Positions 43,997 through 51,987 of a DNA stretch of 64,000 bases are shown in pieces (the stretch's first letter is position 1; each line of letters opens with the position of its first letter). The notes beneath the pieces are model-generated. The model ran no database searches, was not told where the DNA came from, and saw only the letters and a list, made by a program, of their open reading frames with translations. The DNA lies in assembly GCF_018131075.1 (NCBI RefSeq), contig NZ_JAFCLS010000036.1, positions 21,966 through 85,965 on the forward strand. The letters are read 5' to 3'. The position numbers were made by a program, and so were the translations under genes. The stretch is from Bradyrhizobium sp. JYMT SZCCT0428 (lineage in GTDB: Bacteria; Pseudomonadota; Alphaproteobacteria; Rhizobiales; Xanthobacteraceae).

Positions 43997-44042
43997 TGGC
44001 CACCATCTCGTTCAACCGTCCGCCTGCGAAGCGAACGCCCCT

Positions 44043-44927
44043 TTATATACCCAAAATCTTCCGCGCGTTGGCCTTCAGGACCTTGGGCCGGATCTCGTCG
44101 CGGATGTCGAGCTTGGCAAAATCCGCCAGCCAGCGGTCCGGCGTGATCACAGGCCAGTCCGAGCCGAACAGCATCTTGTCCTGCAGGATCGAGTTGATGT
44201 AGCGCACCAGGATCGGCGGGAAATATTTCGGCGACCAGCCGGACAGGTCGATATAGACGTTCGGCTTGTGGGTCGCGACCGACAGCGCCTCTTCCTGCCA
44301 GGGGAACGAGGGGTGGGCGAGGATGATCTTCAGGTCGGGGAAATCAGCCGCGACGTCGTCCATGTACATCGGGTTGGAGTATTTCAGCCGCATGCCCATG
44401 CCGCCGGGCATGCCGCTGCCGACGCCGGTCTGGCCGGTGTGGAACAGCGCAATCGCGCCGCCCTCGTTGATCGCCTCATAGAGCGGGTAGGCCATGCGGT
44501 CGTTGGCATAGAAGCCCTGCATGGTCGGGTGGAATTTGAAGCCGCGGACGCCGTATTCCTCGATCAGCTTGCGCGCTTCACGCACGCCGAGCTTGCCTTT
44601 GTGGGGATCGATGCTGACGAAGGGGATCAGGACGTCGAGATGGTCGGAGGCGACTTCCAGCATCTCGTAATTGTTGTAGCGGCGGAAACCGGTCTCGCGC
44701 TCGGCGTCGACCGGGAAGATCACGGCCGCGATCTTCTTGGAGCGGTAGTAGGCCGCGGTTTCCGGAACCGTCGGCGGATGCTTGTGCGGCGACTTGAAAT
44801 AGTCGGCCATCTGCGCCTGGAAATCGTCATAGCCGTCGTCGCCATGCATGCCACAGGGCTCTTCGGCATGGGTATGGATGTCGATCGCCACGACGTCGTC
44901 GATATTGGGCAGCGTGAGCTTGGCCAT
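44043..44927 (-). CDS. Amidohydrolase-2 family protein
   Basis: A 294-residue metal-dependent hydrolase/decarboxylase. The TIM-barrel metal ligands are visible as DIHTHAEE near residue 15, RGFKFHPTMQGFYAND near residue 128, ILAHPSFPWQEEA and LFGSDWPVITPDRW near residue 260. Relatives include gamma-resorcylate decarboxylase and 4-oxalomesaconate hydratase-like enzymes, usually acting on aromatic or 2-oxo acids. It is divergent from the MaoC genes, and the shared spacer holds a short inverted repeat. Its substrate is unknown. Confidence 0.93.
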   Translation of the reverse strand: MAKLTLPNIDDVVAIDIHTHAEEPCGMHGDDGYDDFQAQMADYFKSPHKHPPTVPETAAYYRSKKIAAVIFPVDAERETGFRRYNNYEMLEVASDHLDVLIPFVSIDPHKGKLGVREARKLIEEYGVRGFKFHPTMQGFYANDRMAYPLYEAINEGGAIALFHTGQTGVGSGMPGGMGMRLKYSNPMYMDDVAADFPDLKIILAHPSFPWQEEALSVATHKPNVYIDLSGWSPKYFPPILVRYINSILQDKMLFGSDWPVITPDRWLADFAKLDIRDEIRPKVLKANARKILGI

Positions 44928-44969
44928 TTGGGGTTCCCGGCGGCTTGATTTTTCGGTCTGGGAAATTGA

Positions 44970-44982
44970 TTATACTATATAA
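44970..44982. promoter_or_regulatory. Short inverted repeat between divergent catabolic genes
   Basis: TTATA-CTA-TATAA, a perfect 5-bp inverted repeat, lies in the spacer between the amidohydrolase and MaoC starts, within an AT-rich tract. It could be part of a promoter -10 region or a MarR-type operator. Short arms make the call weak. Confidence 0.4.
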
Positions 44983-45035
44983 CAAATTCCGCAAGGCGGC
45001 AGAATCAAAGATCGCGGAAAAACAGGGAGGATGGC

Positions 45036-45512
45036 ATGGCCCAGGCGGAAGCCTTCGAGACCGATTTCTGGAAAGACGCCAATTTGCGCAAGGCCTGGGA
45101 CGGCATCGTGCCCGGCGCGCCGCGCGCGACCATCCCCTACACGCTGACCAGGGAGGCGATCGAACTCTACTGCAGATCGGTCGGCGAGGATCACCCGATC
45201 TATTTCGACGAGGCTTACGCCAAGACCACCCGCTATGGTGGTCTGATCGCGCCGCCCTCGATCCATATCCTGCTGATGTTTTCCTGCACGCCGGCGGACG
45301 ACTGGATGCGCTCGCCCGGCACCGTCAATGCCGGGCAATCCTGGAGCTACAACATTCCGGCGCGGCCGAACGACGTCATCACATTGCAGGCCCGCGCGCT
45401 CGACAAGTTCATCAAGCGCGAACGGCTGTTCGTGGTGCACGACAACGTCTTCTTCAACCAGCATGGCGACGTGATCTGTTCCGGCCGCGGCTGGACCATC
45501 CGGCCCGAATGA
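45036..45512 (+). CDS. MaoC-family dehydratase, N-terminal-domain type
   Basis: A 158-residue hotdog-fold protein of the FAS1/MaoC-N type (LPYTLTREAIELYCRSVGEDHPIYFDEAYAKTTRYGGLIAPPS, in this copy beginning IPYTLTREA). It would pair with the next gene to form a two-hotdog (R)-hydratase unit acting on enoyl-CoA. GGGAGG precedes the ATG. The partner gene starts 12 nt later. No signal peptide or membrane segment is present. Confidence 0.9.
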   Translation: MAQAEAFETDFWKDANLRKAWDGIVPGAPRATIPYTLTREAIELYCRSVGEDHPIYFDEAYAKTTRYGGLIAPPSIHILLMFSCTPADDWMRSPGTVNAGQSWSYNIPARPNDVITLQARALDKFIKRERLFVVHDNVFFNQHGDVICSGRGWTIRPE

Positions 45513-45524
45513 GCGGAGAGCATC

Positions 45525-45959
45525 ATGACCACCAGCTTTGAAACTCTGAACGCCGGCGACAGCATCGACGGGCCGAAATTCGCAGTGTCGCGCGAATCGA
45601 TCAGGCTGTTTTGCGATGCCTCGCTCGACTACAACCCGCTGCATCTCGACGACGACTACATGAAGGGCAATTTCGGCAAGACCAATTTCGGCGGCATCAT
45701 CATGCACGGCATGAACAATTTCGGGCTGATCTCGCGAATGCTGACCGACTGGGCCTATCCGGCGGGCGCCATCCACCGCCGGCTGGAAACGCGATGGGTC
45801 AAGCCGGTGAAGCCCGGCGACACCATCCAGCCGACGGGAATCATCAAGTCCAAGCAGGTGACCAAGAACTCGCGCTGGGTGCTGATCGACGTCATGGTGC
45901 GCAACCAGACCGGCGAGAAGGTCGCCACCGGCGAGGCGATGGTCGAGTTTCCGAACTAA
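45525..45959 (+). CDS. MaoC-family hydratase, catalytic-domain type
   Basis: A 144-residue hotdog protein with the hydratase-2 motif: LFCDASLDYNPLHLDDDYMKGNFGKTNFGGIIMHGMNNFGLISRML, where the Asp of D-x4-PLH and the His of IMHGM match the catalytic pair. It probably hydrates an enoyl-CoA together with the preceding protein. GGAGAG precedes the ATG. The pair may be co-regulated with the divergent amidohydrolase and the MarR gene downstream. Confidence 0.93.
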   Translation: MTTSFETLNAGDSIDGPKFAVSRESIRLFCDASLDYNPLHLDDDYMKGNFGKTNFGGIIMHGMNNFGLISRMLTDWAYPAGAIHRRLETRWVKPVKPGDTIQPTGIIKSKQVTKNSRWVLIDVMVRNQTGEKVATGEAMVEFPN

Positions 45960-46003
45960 GGAGCGTGCTCACGGTTCGGCAAACGGCTGCACCGGCGCGC
46001 CTC

Positions 46004-46549
46004 TTACAATTCACCGGGCGCGGCCCAGAGCGGCACATGGCCGGCGAGCTTGTCGAGCAGGCGTTCGAACGCCTTGCGCTCCGGCTGCGTCAGGCACGCA
46101 AGCATGTTGCGCTCGCGCTCGCGCAACGCCGGTATGTACTGCGCATAGAGCGCGCGGCCGGCCGGTGTGATGAACAGGATCTGGCGCCGGTTGTCGGTGC
46201 TGTCGGCTTCGCGGCGCAGCAGTTTCTTCTTTTCCAGCGCGATGATCCCGCGGCTGATATTCGCCTTGAGGTGGCCGGAATATTCGCAGATGTCGCTCGC
46301 GGTCACGCCCTCGCGAAAATTCAGGAAGATCAGCGTGACGATCTCGGGGCGCGTCAGGCCGAACTCCATCTCGATCTTCCGGAATGAAGGCTCGCGGTAG
46401 AAGTTTAGCACGTAACCCATCTTGTAGGCGATCTTGATCTCGGTACCGCCGAGGATTTCGGCGACCGCGCCGGCCGCACCCTGAAGCGCGGTGCGGGCCG
46501 AAGCGGCCTTCGGTCTAGATAGTCTTATATGTGACTTTTTTAGTCTCAT
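46004..46549 (-). CDS. MarR-family transcriptional regulator
   Basis: A 181-residue winged-helix repressor. The HTH region is FGLTRPEIVTLIFLNFREGVTASDICEYSGHLKANISRGIIALEKKKLLRREADSTDNRRQILFITPAGRALY, with the wing Arg-Arg. MarR proteins usually respond to aromatic or CoA ligands. The start codon ATG 46549 lies inside a 21-bp-phased direct repeat, so binding there would block its own transcription or translation (inferred autoregulation). The N-terminal extension before the first helix is long (about 40 residues), and a later Met (46420) is possible. It is divergent from an alpha/beta hydrolase. Confidence 0.92.
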   Translation of the reverse strand: MRLKKSHIRLSRPKAASARTALQGAAGAVAEILGGTEIKIAYKMGYVLNFYREPSFRKIEMEFGLTRPEIVTLIFLNFREGVTASDICEYSGHLKANISRGIIALEKKKLLRREADSTDNRRQILFITPAGRALYAQYIPALRERERNMLACLTQPERKAFERLLDKLAGHVPLWAAPGEL

Positions 46550-46559
46550 CTGTGACTTT
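46521..46559. promoter_or_regulatory. Phased direct repeat, probable MarR operator
   Basis: Two 18-bp sites, AGTCTTATATGTGACTTT (46521-46538) and AGTCTCATCTGTGACTTT (46542-46559), agree at 16 of 18 positions and are offset by exactly 21 bp, two helical turns. They straddle the marR start codon and sit 79 nt ahead of the forward alpha/beta hydrolase gene. Confidence 0.8.
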
Positions 46560-46637
46560 CATCTTGCATCAGAATCGGTGCCACCTTAGCATTGCCGGAC
46601 AACAAGAAAGATCAATGCGAGCAATAGGGAGGGTGGC

Positions 46638-47585
46638 ATGGACGCCGTGCCGGCCCAGCGAGAATTCATGCTTTGGTCATGGGACAATGCGCCGCCTGCG
46701 TTCTACGCGGGAACCGCAGCTCACCCAATCTATGTCGATTGCGTCCGTCCGACTGAACGTGTGCCCGGTAAGCCGCCTGTCGTCATGGTGCATGGGGGCG
46801 GCCATACCGGCGCCTGCTATCTGGCGACGCCGGACTTGCGGCCGGGCTGGGCGCCGCGCTTCGCCGCCGCAGGCCGCAGCGTCTTCGTGCCTGACTGGCC
46901 GGGCCACGGCCGCTCGCCGATGGGGCCGGACTTTGCAAGGCTTGGCACGCAAGACGTCGCAAGCGCGCTGCTCGGACTTCTGGAGCGGGTGGGACCCGCG
47001 GTGCTGCTGGTGCATTCGGCCAGCGGACCGATGGCGTGGTGGATGGTGGAGCAGCGCCCCGATCTGGTGGCAGCCGTCGTCGCCATCGCACCGGGACCGC
47101 CCGCGAACCTGCTCGCAGACCTGCCCGACGATCCAGCCGCCATTCTGAAGCTGCGCGATGACGCCCGCGCGGGCTACCCGGTCTATTCCGGGGAGGACAG
47201 CCCCGTGTGGTTCGGCGCCGAATTCGCCGCCGCCTATTGGGCCAACGCGCCGCGGTTTCCAAGCCAAGCCTTCGAGAACTACCGCCGCTCGATCGTCCCG
47301 GAGAGCGCACGCATCCTCAACGAACGCTTCAACATCGGCGGACGCGGCTTGCGGATCAGCGATCCCTCCAGCCTCAAGGAGCACCGGATTCTGATCGTGA
47401 CCGGCGATCACGACGCGCGCCATCCCCGCGAAGTGGACGAGGCGACCGCCAAATATCTCGGCGCGGAGTTCGTATGGCTGCCGGAGCGCGGCATCCGCGG
47501 CAACGGTCACATGATGATGATCGAGGACAACAGTGACGACCTCGCCGCGATGGTTCTCGGCTGGCTCGACGCCAACAATTGCTGA
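46638..47585 (+). CDS. Alpha/beta hydrolase
   Basis: A 315-residue alpha/beta hydrolase without a signal peptide. The oxyanion region is VVMVHGGGHTGACY near residue 49; the nucleophile elbow is VHSASG (Ser-128); the acid lies in ILIVTGDHDARHPREVD, and the His in RGIRGNGHMMMIEDN. It is the first forward gene after the phased repeat and is followed 55 nt later by an ABC-type binding protein. Its substrate may be a carboxylic ester or lactone linked to the same catabolic module. Confidence 0.92.
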   Translation: MDAVPAQREFMLWSWDNAPPAFYAGTAAHPIYVDCVRPTERVPGKPPVVMVHGGGHTGACYLATPDLRPGWAPRFAAAGRSVFVPDWPGHGRSPMGPDFARLGTQDVASALLGLLERVGPAVLLVHSASGPMAWWMVEQRPDLVAAVVAIAPGPPANLLADLPDDPAAILKLRDDARAGYPVYSGEDSPVWFGAEFAAAYWANAPRFPSQAFENYRRSIVPESARILNERFNIGGRGLRISDPSSLKEHRILIVTGDHDARHPREVDEATAKYLGAEFVWLPERGIRGNGHMMMIEDNSDDLAAMVLGWLDANNC

Positions 47586-47640
47586 CGCAAGACCAGCAGA
47601 AAAAGACCACCGGAAAACGCATGCGGGAAGGAAATCCAAG

Positions 47641-48855
47641 ATGAGGCTGAATGCACTCGGCGTTGCACTCCTGGCCGCATTGCTGCCGGCTGCGGCACAG
47701 GCACAGATCAGCGGCGATGCCGTCAAGCTCGGCGTTCTCACCGATCTTGCCGGCGTGACGGCCGATATCACCGGCAAGGGGTCGGTTGCCGCCGCCGAGA
47801 TGGCGGTCGAGGAAATCGGCGGCACCGTGCTCGGCAAGCCCGTGCAGGTGATCTCGGCGGACCACCAGCACAAGGCCGACATCGGCCTCTCGATCGCGCG
47901 ACGCTGGTTTGACGTGGAGGGTGTCGATGCGATCGTCGACGTGCCGAACTCGGGCGTCGCGCTCGCGGTGCAGAATGCGGCGCGCGAGAAGAAGCGGATC
48001 GCGCTCTATTCCGGCGCCGGCACCACGGCGCTCACCAACGAACAGTGCTCGCCTTACGGATTCCACTGGACCTACGACACCTACGCCGTGTCGCACGGGA
48101 CGGCCTCGGCGGTGGTGAAGGCGGGCGGAACGTCCTGGTTCATCCTCGCCTCGGACTATGCCTTCGGCCACCAGCTCCAGGCCGATGCGACCAAGGTGAT
48201 CGAAGCCGCCGGCGGCAAGGTCGTGGGCGCCCTGCGCCATCCGCTCAACACGGCGGATTTTTCCTCCTTTCTGCTTCGCGCGCAGTCCTCCGGCGCGAAG
48301 GTCATCGGCATCGCCAACGCGGGTAATGACACCACCAACACGATGAAGCAGGCCGGAGAGTTCGGACTTGTGCAGGGCGGTCAGAACCTCGCCGCGCTGA
48401 TCTTCTTCCTTCAGGACGTCCATGCCCTCGGCTTGAAGGCGACACAGGGCACGTATCTCACCACCGCGTCCTATTGGGACATGAACGAAGCGACGCGCAG
48501 GTGGTCGAAGCAATTCATGGCGCGGACCGGGATGATGCCCTCGATGCTGCATGCCGGCGTCTACGGTGCGGTTCGCCACTATCTCAAGGCGATCGCCAAG
48601 GCCGGCACCGACGATGCCGATAAGGTCGCAGCCGAGATGCGCACGATACCGGTCGACGACGTCTTCTCGGAGAACGCGCAGATCCGCGACGATGGCCGCG
48701 TCACGCGCACGATGTATCTCGCGCGGGTGAAGAAGCCGCAGGAATCCCGCTACCCTTGGGACTATCTCGAGATCGTTCGCTCCATTCCGCCCGAGGAGAC
48801 GGTGTGGCCGCTGTCCGAGAGCAAGTGCCCTTTGGTCAAGAACCCGACCCGCTGA
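47641..48855 (+). CDS. ABC transporter substrate-binding protein (Peripla_BP_6)
   Basis: A 404-residue type I periplasmic binding protein of the branched-chain amino acid/aromatic acid group. The signal peptide is residues 1-21 (LNALGVALLAALLPAAAQA). The core shows AVKLGVLTDLAGVTADITGKGSVAAAEMAVEEIGG, VISADHQHKADIGLSIARRWFDVEGVDAIVDVPNSGVALAVQ, and WFILASDYAFGHQLQADATKVIEAAGGKVVGALRHPLNTADFSSFLL. No permease or ATPase genes adjoin it. ATG 47641 has GGGAAGGA upstream, although the frame is open from 47533. Confidence 0.95.
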   Translation: MRLNALGVALLAALLPAAAQAQISGDAVKLGVLTDLAGVTADITGKGSVAAAEMAVEEIGGTVLGKPVQVISADHQHKADIGLSIARRWFDVEGVDAIVDVPNSGVALAVQNAAREKKRIALYSGAGTTALTNEQCSPYGFHWTYDTYAVSHGTASAVVKAGGTSWFILASDYAFGHQLQADATKVIEAAGGKVVGALRHPLNTADFSSFLLRAQSSGAKVIGIANAGNDTTNTMKQAGEFGLVQGGQNLAALIFFLQDVHALGLKATQGTYLTTASYWDMNEATRRWSKQFMARTGMMPSMLHAGVYGAVRHYLKAIAKAGTDDADKVAAEMRTIPVDDVFSENAQIRDDGRVTRTMYLARVKKPQESRYPWDYLEIVRSIPPEETVWPLSESKCPLVKNPTR

Positions 48856-48937
48856 GGCCTTCAGATTCGCCCGCGCGAGGGCCCCATCCTACTTTGCATG
48901 GGGTTGTTTTCGCGATTTTGTGTCCGGGTCCCTAACT

Positions 48938-49960
48938 CTATTCGTTCGGGACGCCCGTCGAGCCGCGTGTCGTCAGCTTGCTCCCGGCGGGCTGTTTTGC
49001 GAGATGCGCGCTCGGCGCCACGACGTCGCTGGCGAGGCCCAGCCACGCCAGAACGCGAATGGTGAGCCAGGTGTTGTCCATCTCCCACCAGCGATGACCA
49101 TGGCGCGCCGATCGTGGGTCGGCGTGATGGTTGTTGTGCCAGCCTTCGCCGTTCGAGATCAGTCCGACGATCGTGTTGTTGCGGCTGTCCTCGTCGGTCT
49201 CATAGTTCCGGTAGCCCCAGACATGCGTCACCGAATTGACCGCCCAGGTGATGTGCCAGACCAGCACGGTGCGGACGAATACGCCGAACAGGAGAATGCT
49301 GAGGCCGGTCTGCGTTGCGTCGGCCGGCGTTGCGCCAAACAGCCAGGCCACGGCGAATCCGGCGGCGAAGAACAGCGGCATTTGAATGAGATTGATCCAG
49401 ATCAGCCAGTTATGGCGTTCCAGCGCGACATAGAAGCGATCGCGCAAAATGTCCTTGGCGTAGCGCTCGTAGATCCCGAGCCGCGACAGCTCCGGCTGAT
49501 GCACCAGGATCCAGCCGATATGGGCCCAGAAGAAACTTGCCAGCGGGCTGTGTGGGTCCGGCTGCTGGTCGGCGAACTGATGATGCCGGCGGTGGATCGC
49601 GACCCAGCGCGCGGGCGTTTCCTGCAGGCAGGACATCGCGATCACCACCATCGCGTGCTCCAGCCATTTCGGGCATTTCAGGCCGCGATGGGTGAGCAGC
49701 CGGTGGTAGCAAAGGTTGATGCCGAACAGCCCGCACAGATGCGTGCCTACGATCGCGACGATCAGGCCGCTCCAGCTGAAATAGCCTGGCAGCAACGCCA
49801 GCAGTGCTAGGGCGTGGTAGGCGCCGATTCCCAGAATGTAGGGCCAGTTGAGCTGATACGGCAGCACGCCGGCCGGCAGTAGCAGCCTTGGGGGCAGGTT
49901 AATCGGGGCGTCAGGGATCAGCACCGCAGTCTTGACGGTCGGCCGGGGAGCGGTCGTCAT
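48938..49960 (-). CDS. Membrane acyl-lipid/acyl-CoA fatty-acid desaturase
   Basis: A 340-residue integral membrane desaturase of the delta-9 type. The three His boxes are present: HRLLTH near residue 86, HRRHHQFAD near residue 123 and GEGWHNNHHADPRSA near residue 275. Four hydrophobic segments (GIGAYHALALLALLPGYF, WSGLIVAIVGTHLCGLFGI, PLFFAAGFAVAWLFG, GLSILLFGVFVRTVLVW) flank them. It introduces a double bond into fatty acyl chains using O2 and a di-iron centre. No ferredoxin gene is adjacent. It is convergent with the substrate-binding protein. Confidence 0.94.
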   Translation of the reverse strand: MTTAPRPTVKTAVLIPDAPINLPPRLLLPAGVLPYQLNWPYILGIGAYHALALLALLPGYFSWSGLIVAIVGTHLCGLFGINLCYHRLLTHRGLKCPKWLEHAMVVIAMSCLQETPARWVAIHRRHHQFADQQPDPHSPLASFFWAHIGWILVHQPELSRLGIYERYAKDILRDRFYVALERHNWLIWINLIQMPLFFAAGFAVAWLFGATPADATQTGLSILLFGVFVRTVLVWHITWAVNSVTHVWGYRNYETDEDSRNNTIVGLISNGEGWHNNHHADPRSARHGHRWWEMDNTWLTIRVLAWLGLASDVVAPSAHLAKQPAGSKLTTRGSTGVPNE

Positions 49961-50292
49961 AAGGAGGCTAGTTCCATTCTGCGGGGAGGCGTCGTCGGCG
50001 ACCCTAGGGAGCGATTCCTCTTATACGCTTCGCGCTGGCACCGGGGTCCAAATTCTGGGGCTAATTGACGCTGGATTCCCGAGAAAAATCGCTGGAGAAT
50101 CAGTCAAGTAGCGGTTCCACCCGCCGGGTCGCCCGGATTTCGCAGGGTTGATTGACATTCTCCCCTGCGATGGCTTAGAAACCGCCCCGTCCCGGGCGGT
50201 ATGGCCGCTGGCGGGAAAAATCTCATTTTGCCACTTTCGGGTAGCGCAGGTTCGGCCTCCATCACGGCCTTTCAACGCATCAGGATTGTCCC
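49961..50292. other. Intergenic region upstream of rpmJ
   Basis: A 332-base spacer between the reverse desaturase gene and rpmJ. A possible sigma-70 type promoter is TTGACA at 50152-50157 with TAGAAA at 50176-50181, 18 bp apart. I see no small gene here; a reverse frame across 50021-50275 lacks any family signature. The spacer would also hold the desaturase promoter. Confidence 0.45.
50152..50181 (+). promoter_or_regulatory. Putative rpmJ promoter
   Basis: TTGACA, an 18-bp spacer and TAGAAA, followed by rpmJ about 110 nt later. The -35 hexamer is perfect and the -10 is weak, so this is a tentative assignment. Confidence 0.35.
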
Positions 50293-50418
50293 ATGAAGGT
50301 CCGTAACTCGCTGAAATCGTTGCGCGGTCGCCACCGCAACAATCGCCTGGTCCGCCGCAAGGGCCGGGTCTACGTGATCAACAAGGTGCAGCGCCGCTTC
50401 AAGGCCCGTCAGGGCTGA
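50293..50418 (+). CDS. rpmJ: 50S ribosomal protein L36
   Basis: A 41-residue highly basic protein beginning MKVRNSLKSLRGRHRNN and ending KARQG. It is the C-minus L36 paralogue (no Cys/His zinc site) common in alphaproteobacteria, which differs from the zinc-binding 37-38 residue form. It is too short for most automatic ORF filters. It stands alone, as in related genomes. A putative TTGACA promoter lies upstream. Confidence 0.95.
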   Translation: MKVRNSLKSLRGRHRNNRLVRRKGRVYVINKVQRRFKARQG

Positions 50419-50511
50419 GGTCGGCTTTTCGCCCTTAGATTCCGTCCCGCTTCACAGGTCTTTGACGACTTGCTGCTTTGCAGCGCGTTTTTGTGCGTCT
50501 AGACTTGCTCC

Positions 50512-51171
50512 ATGGCTTTGAGATTCCTGCAAGCGCCTAACTGCCGGATCGCGATCCTTGTCGCCGCTGTCATGACAGCCGTGCCGGTGATGGCGTTTGC
50601 TCAGAACGATCCCCGGATCATCCCGCCGCCCAAGCAACAGAAGAAGCTGCCGGAAGCGCCGAGCAAGCTGCCGAAGGTCGGTGCCGATCGGACGCGCGGT
50701 CTGGATTTCCTGTTCGGCGCGCTGAAGGCTGCGCCGGATGAGGCCAGCGCCAAGCATGTCGAGGCGCGGATCTGGGCGCTGTGGATGCAGACCCCGAGCG
50801 ATACCGCGGCGCTGTTGATGGTGCGCGCCAAGGCGGCCATGGACGCGCAGAAGGCCGACGTCGCACTCAAGCTGCTGGATGCCGTGGTCAAGCTGCGACC
50901 CGATTATGTCGAAGCCTGGAACCGGCGCGCGACGCTGTATTACCTGAAGAACGATTACGCCCATTCGCTCGAGGACATAAGGCAGGTGCTGGTCCGCGAA
51001 CCCCGCCATTTCGGGGCGCTGGCCGGGCTCGGCATGATCATGCAGGACATCGGCGAGGAAAGGCGTGCGCTGGAAGCGTTCCGCAAGGCGCTCGCGGTCA
51101 ACCCGTACCTCGAAAAGGTGCCGGAACTGGTCAAGACGCTGACCGAAAAGGTCGAAGGCCGCGATATCTGA
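50512..51171 (+). CDS. Exported tetratricopeptide-repeat protein
   Basis: A 219-residue protein with a signal peptide (residues 1-30, RIAILVAAVMTAVPVMAFAQ). After a Pro/Lys-rich linker come tandem helical repeats: AALLMVRAKAAMDAQKADVALKLLDAVVKLRPDYVEAWNRRATLYYLKNDYAHSLEDIRQVLVREPRHFGALAGLGMIMQDIGEERRALEAFRKALAVNPYLEKV, which is three TPR units. It likely mediates protein-protein contacts in the periplasm. It lies 93 nt after rpmJ but is probably transcribed alone. Confidence 0.9.
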   Translation: MALRFLQAPNCRIAILVAAVMTAVPVMAFAQNDPRIIPPPKQQKKLPEAPSKLPKVGADRTRGLDFLFGALKAAPDEASAKHVEARIWALWMQTPSDTAALLMVRAKAAMDAQKADVALKLLDAVVKLRPDYVEAWNRRATLYYLKNDYAHSLEDIRQVLVREPRHFGALAGLGMIMQDIGEERRALEAFRKALAVNPYLEKVPELVKTLTEKVEGRDI

Positions 51172-51280
51172 TTCAATCAGAGTAGCTGTGCTCCGTCGCG
51201 GTTAACCCTGTTTCCGGACAGGCCGGAACGTTTCCCGCCAACGCATTATTATCGGCCGTCAGCTTGTCAGGAGCGAAGCC

Positions 51281-51556
51281 ATGAAATCATTGCTGCTGGC
51301 CGGCGCGGTGATTGTCACTGCCGGCACGAGCGCTTTCGGCGCAGACTATTGGGTGGTCGGCGACCGCGCGTCCAACAAATGCGAGATCGTCACCAGCAAT
51401 CCAGTGATCAACGCGCAGGTCGGCGGAAATATCTGGTTCGGCAGCGGGCCCTATCGATCGCTCGACGATGCCAAACTCGCACGCACGACCCTCAGCGCTT
51501 GCCCGAAGGTAGAACAGCCTTCCTCCGATGCGGGGGATCAGGACAAGTCGGACTAA
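51281..51556 (+). CDS. Small exported hypothetical protein
   Basis: A 91-residue protein with a signal peptide (KSLLLAGAVIVTAGTSAFGA) and a short mature domain DYWVVGDRASNKCEIVTSNPVINAQVGGNIWFGSGPYRSLDDAKLARTTLSACPKVE containing two Cys that could pair. I do not recognise a named family, but the pattern is protein-like. It overlaps nothing and is followed by a truncated dispersed repeat. Confidence 0.75.
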   Translation: MKSLLLAGAVIVTAGTSAFGADYWVVGDRASNKCEIVTSNPVINAQVGGNIWFGSGPYRSLDDAKLARTTLSACPKVEQPSSDAGDQDKSD

Positions 51557-51578
51557 ACAAGTCGGACCAAATCAGGCT

Positions 51579-51647
51579 GAAGCGTTTTCAAGCCAAGCGT
51601 ATGCCCTCGGACTTGATCCGGGGGTGGATACCGGTTCGCGTAACGTC
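51579..51647. repeat. Dispersed palindromic repeat type 1, copy C (truncated)
   Basis: Begins GAAGCGTTTTCAAGCCAAG, contains an insert rich in GGACTTGATCC, and continues GGATACCGGTTCGCGT. It lacks the GAAAACGC arm and the 3' hairpin of copies A and B, so it is a 5' fragment. It ends at the stop of the small reverse gene. Confidence 0.7.
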
Positions 51648-51827
51648 CTAATGCAGCACGTTGCTGCCGCGCGCCATGCCGTCGAGGCCTGCCGCCGCGT
51701 AGAACTGCGCCAGCTCCGCTTCCAGCTGTTCATTGACCAGCAGCAGCGCCTTCAGCGCGCCGCGCATGTCGCCGTTGCAGGTCGCTACGATCTGGTCGAT
51801 GGCCGCTTCGCTTGCGTCGGAAATCAT
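51648..51827 (-). CDS. Small conserved hypothetical protein
   Basis: A 59-residue protein MISDASEAAIDQIVATCNGDMRGALKALLLVNEQLEAELAQFYAAAGLDGMARGSNVLH. It reads as two helices with one Cys. GGAGGA lies 6 nt before ATG 51827, the best evidence of a real start; the frame is open to 51857. It is small and acidic/hydrophobic, with no signal peptide. I do not recognise a function. Confidence 0.65.
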   Translation of the reverse strand: MISDASEAAIDQIVATCNGDMRGALKALLLVNEQLEAELAQFYAAAGLDGMARGSNVLH

Positions 51828-51987
51828 GGGTAATCCTCCGATTGTACCGTGGAACAATGTGTGGTCTTCGCCTGCGTTCCTGTGAATTTTGGGTACAAGT
51901 TTCAGGTTTCGGCCACACCTCGATCAAACACGTCGACACATGGCGAAAGTGTTAGCGTGACTGTATAAAAAGCCCAGTGACGGCAGT

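Noticed and set aside
50021..50275. Reverse frame upstream of rpmJ
   Set aside because: 84 residues with no motif, no ribosome-binding site and unusual composition; it overlaps the likely promoter zone.
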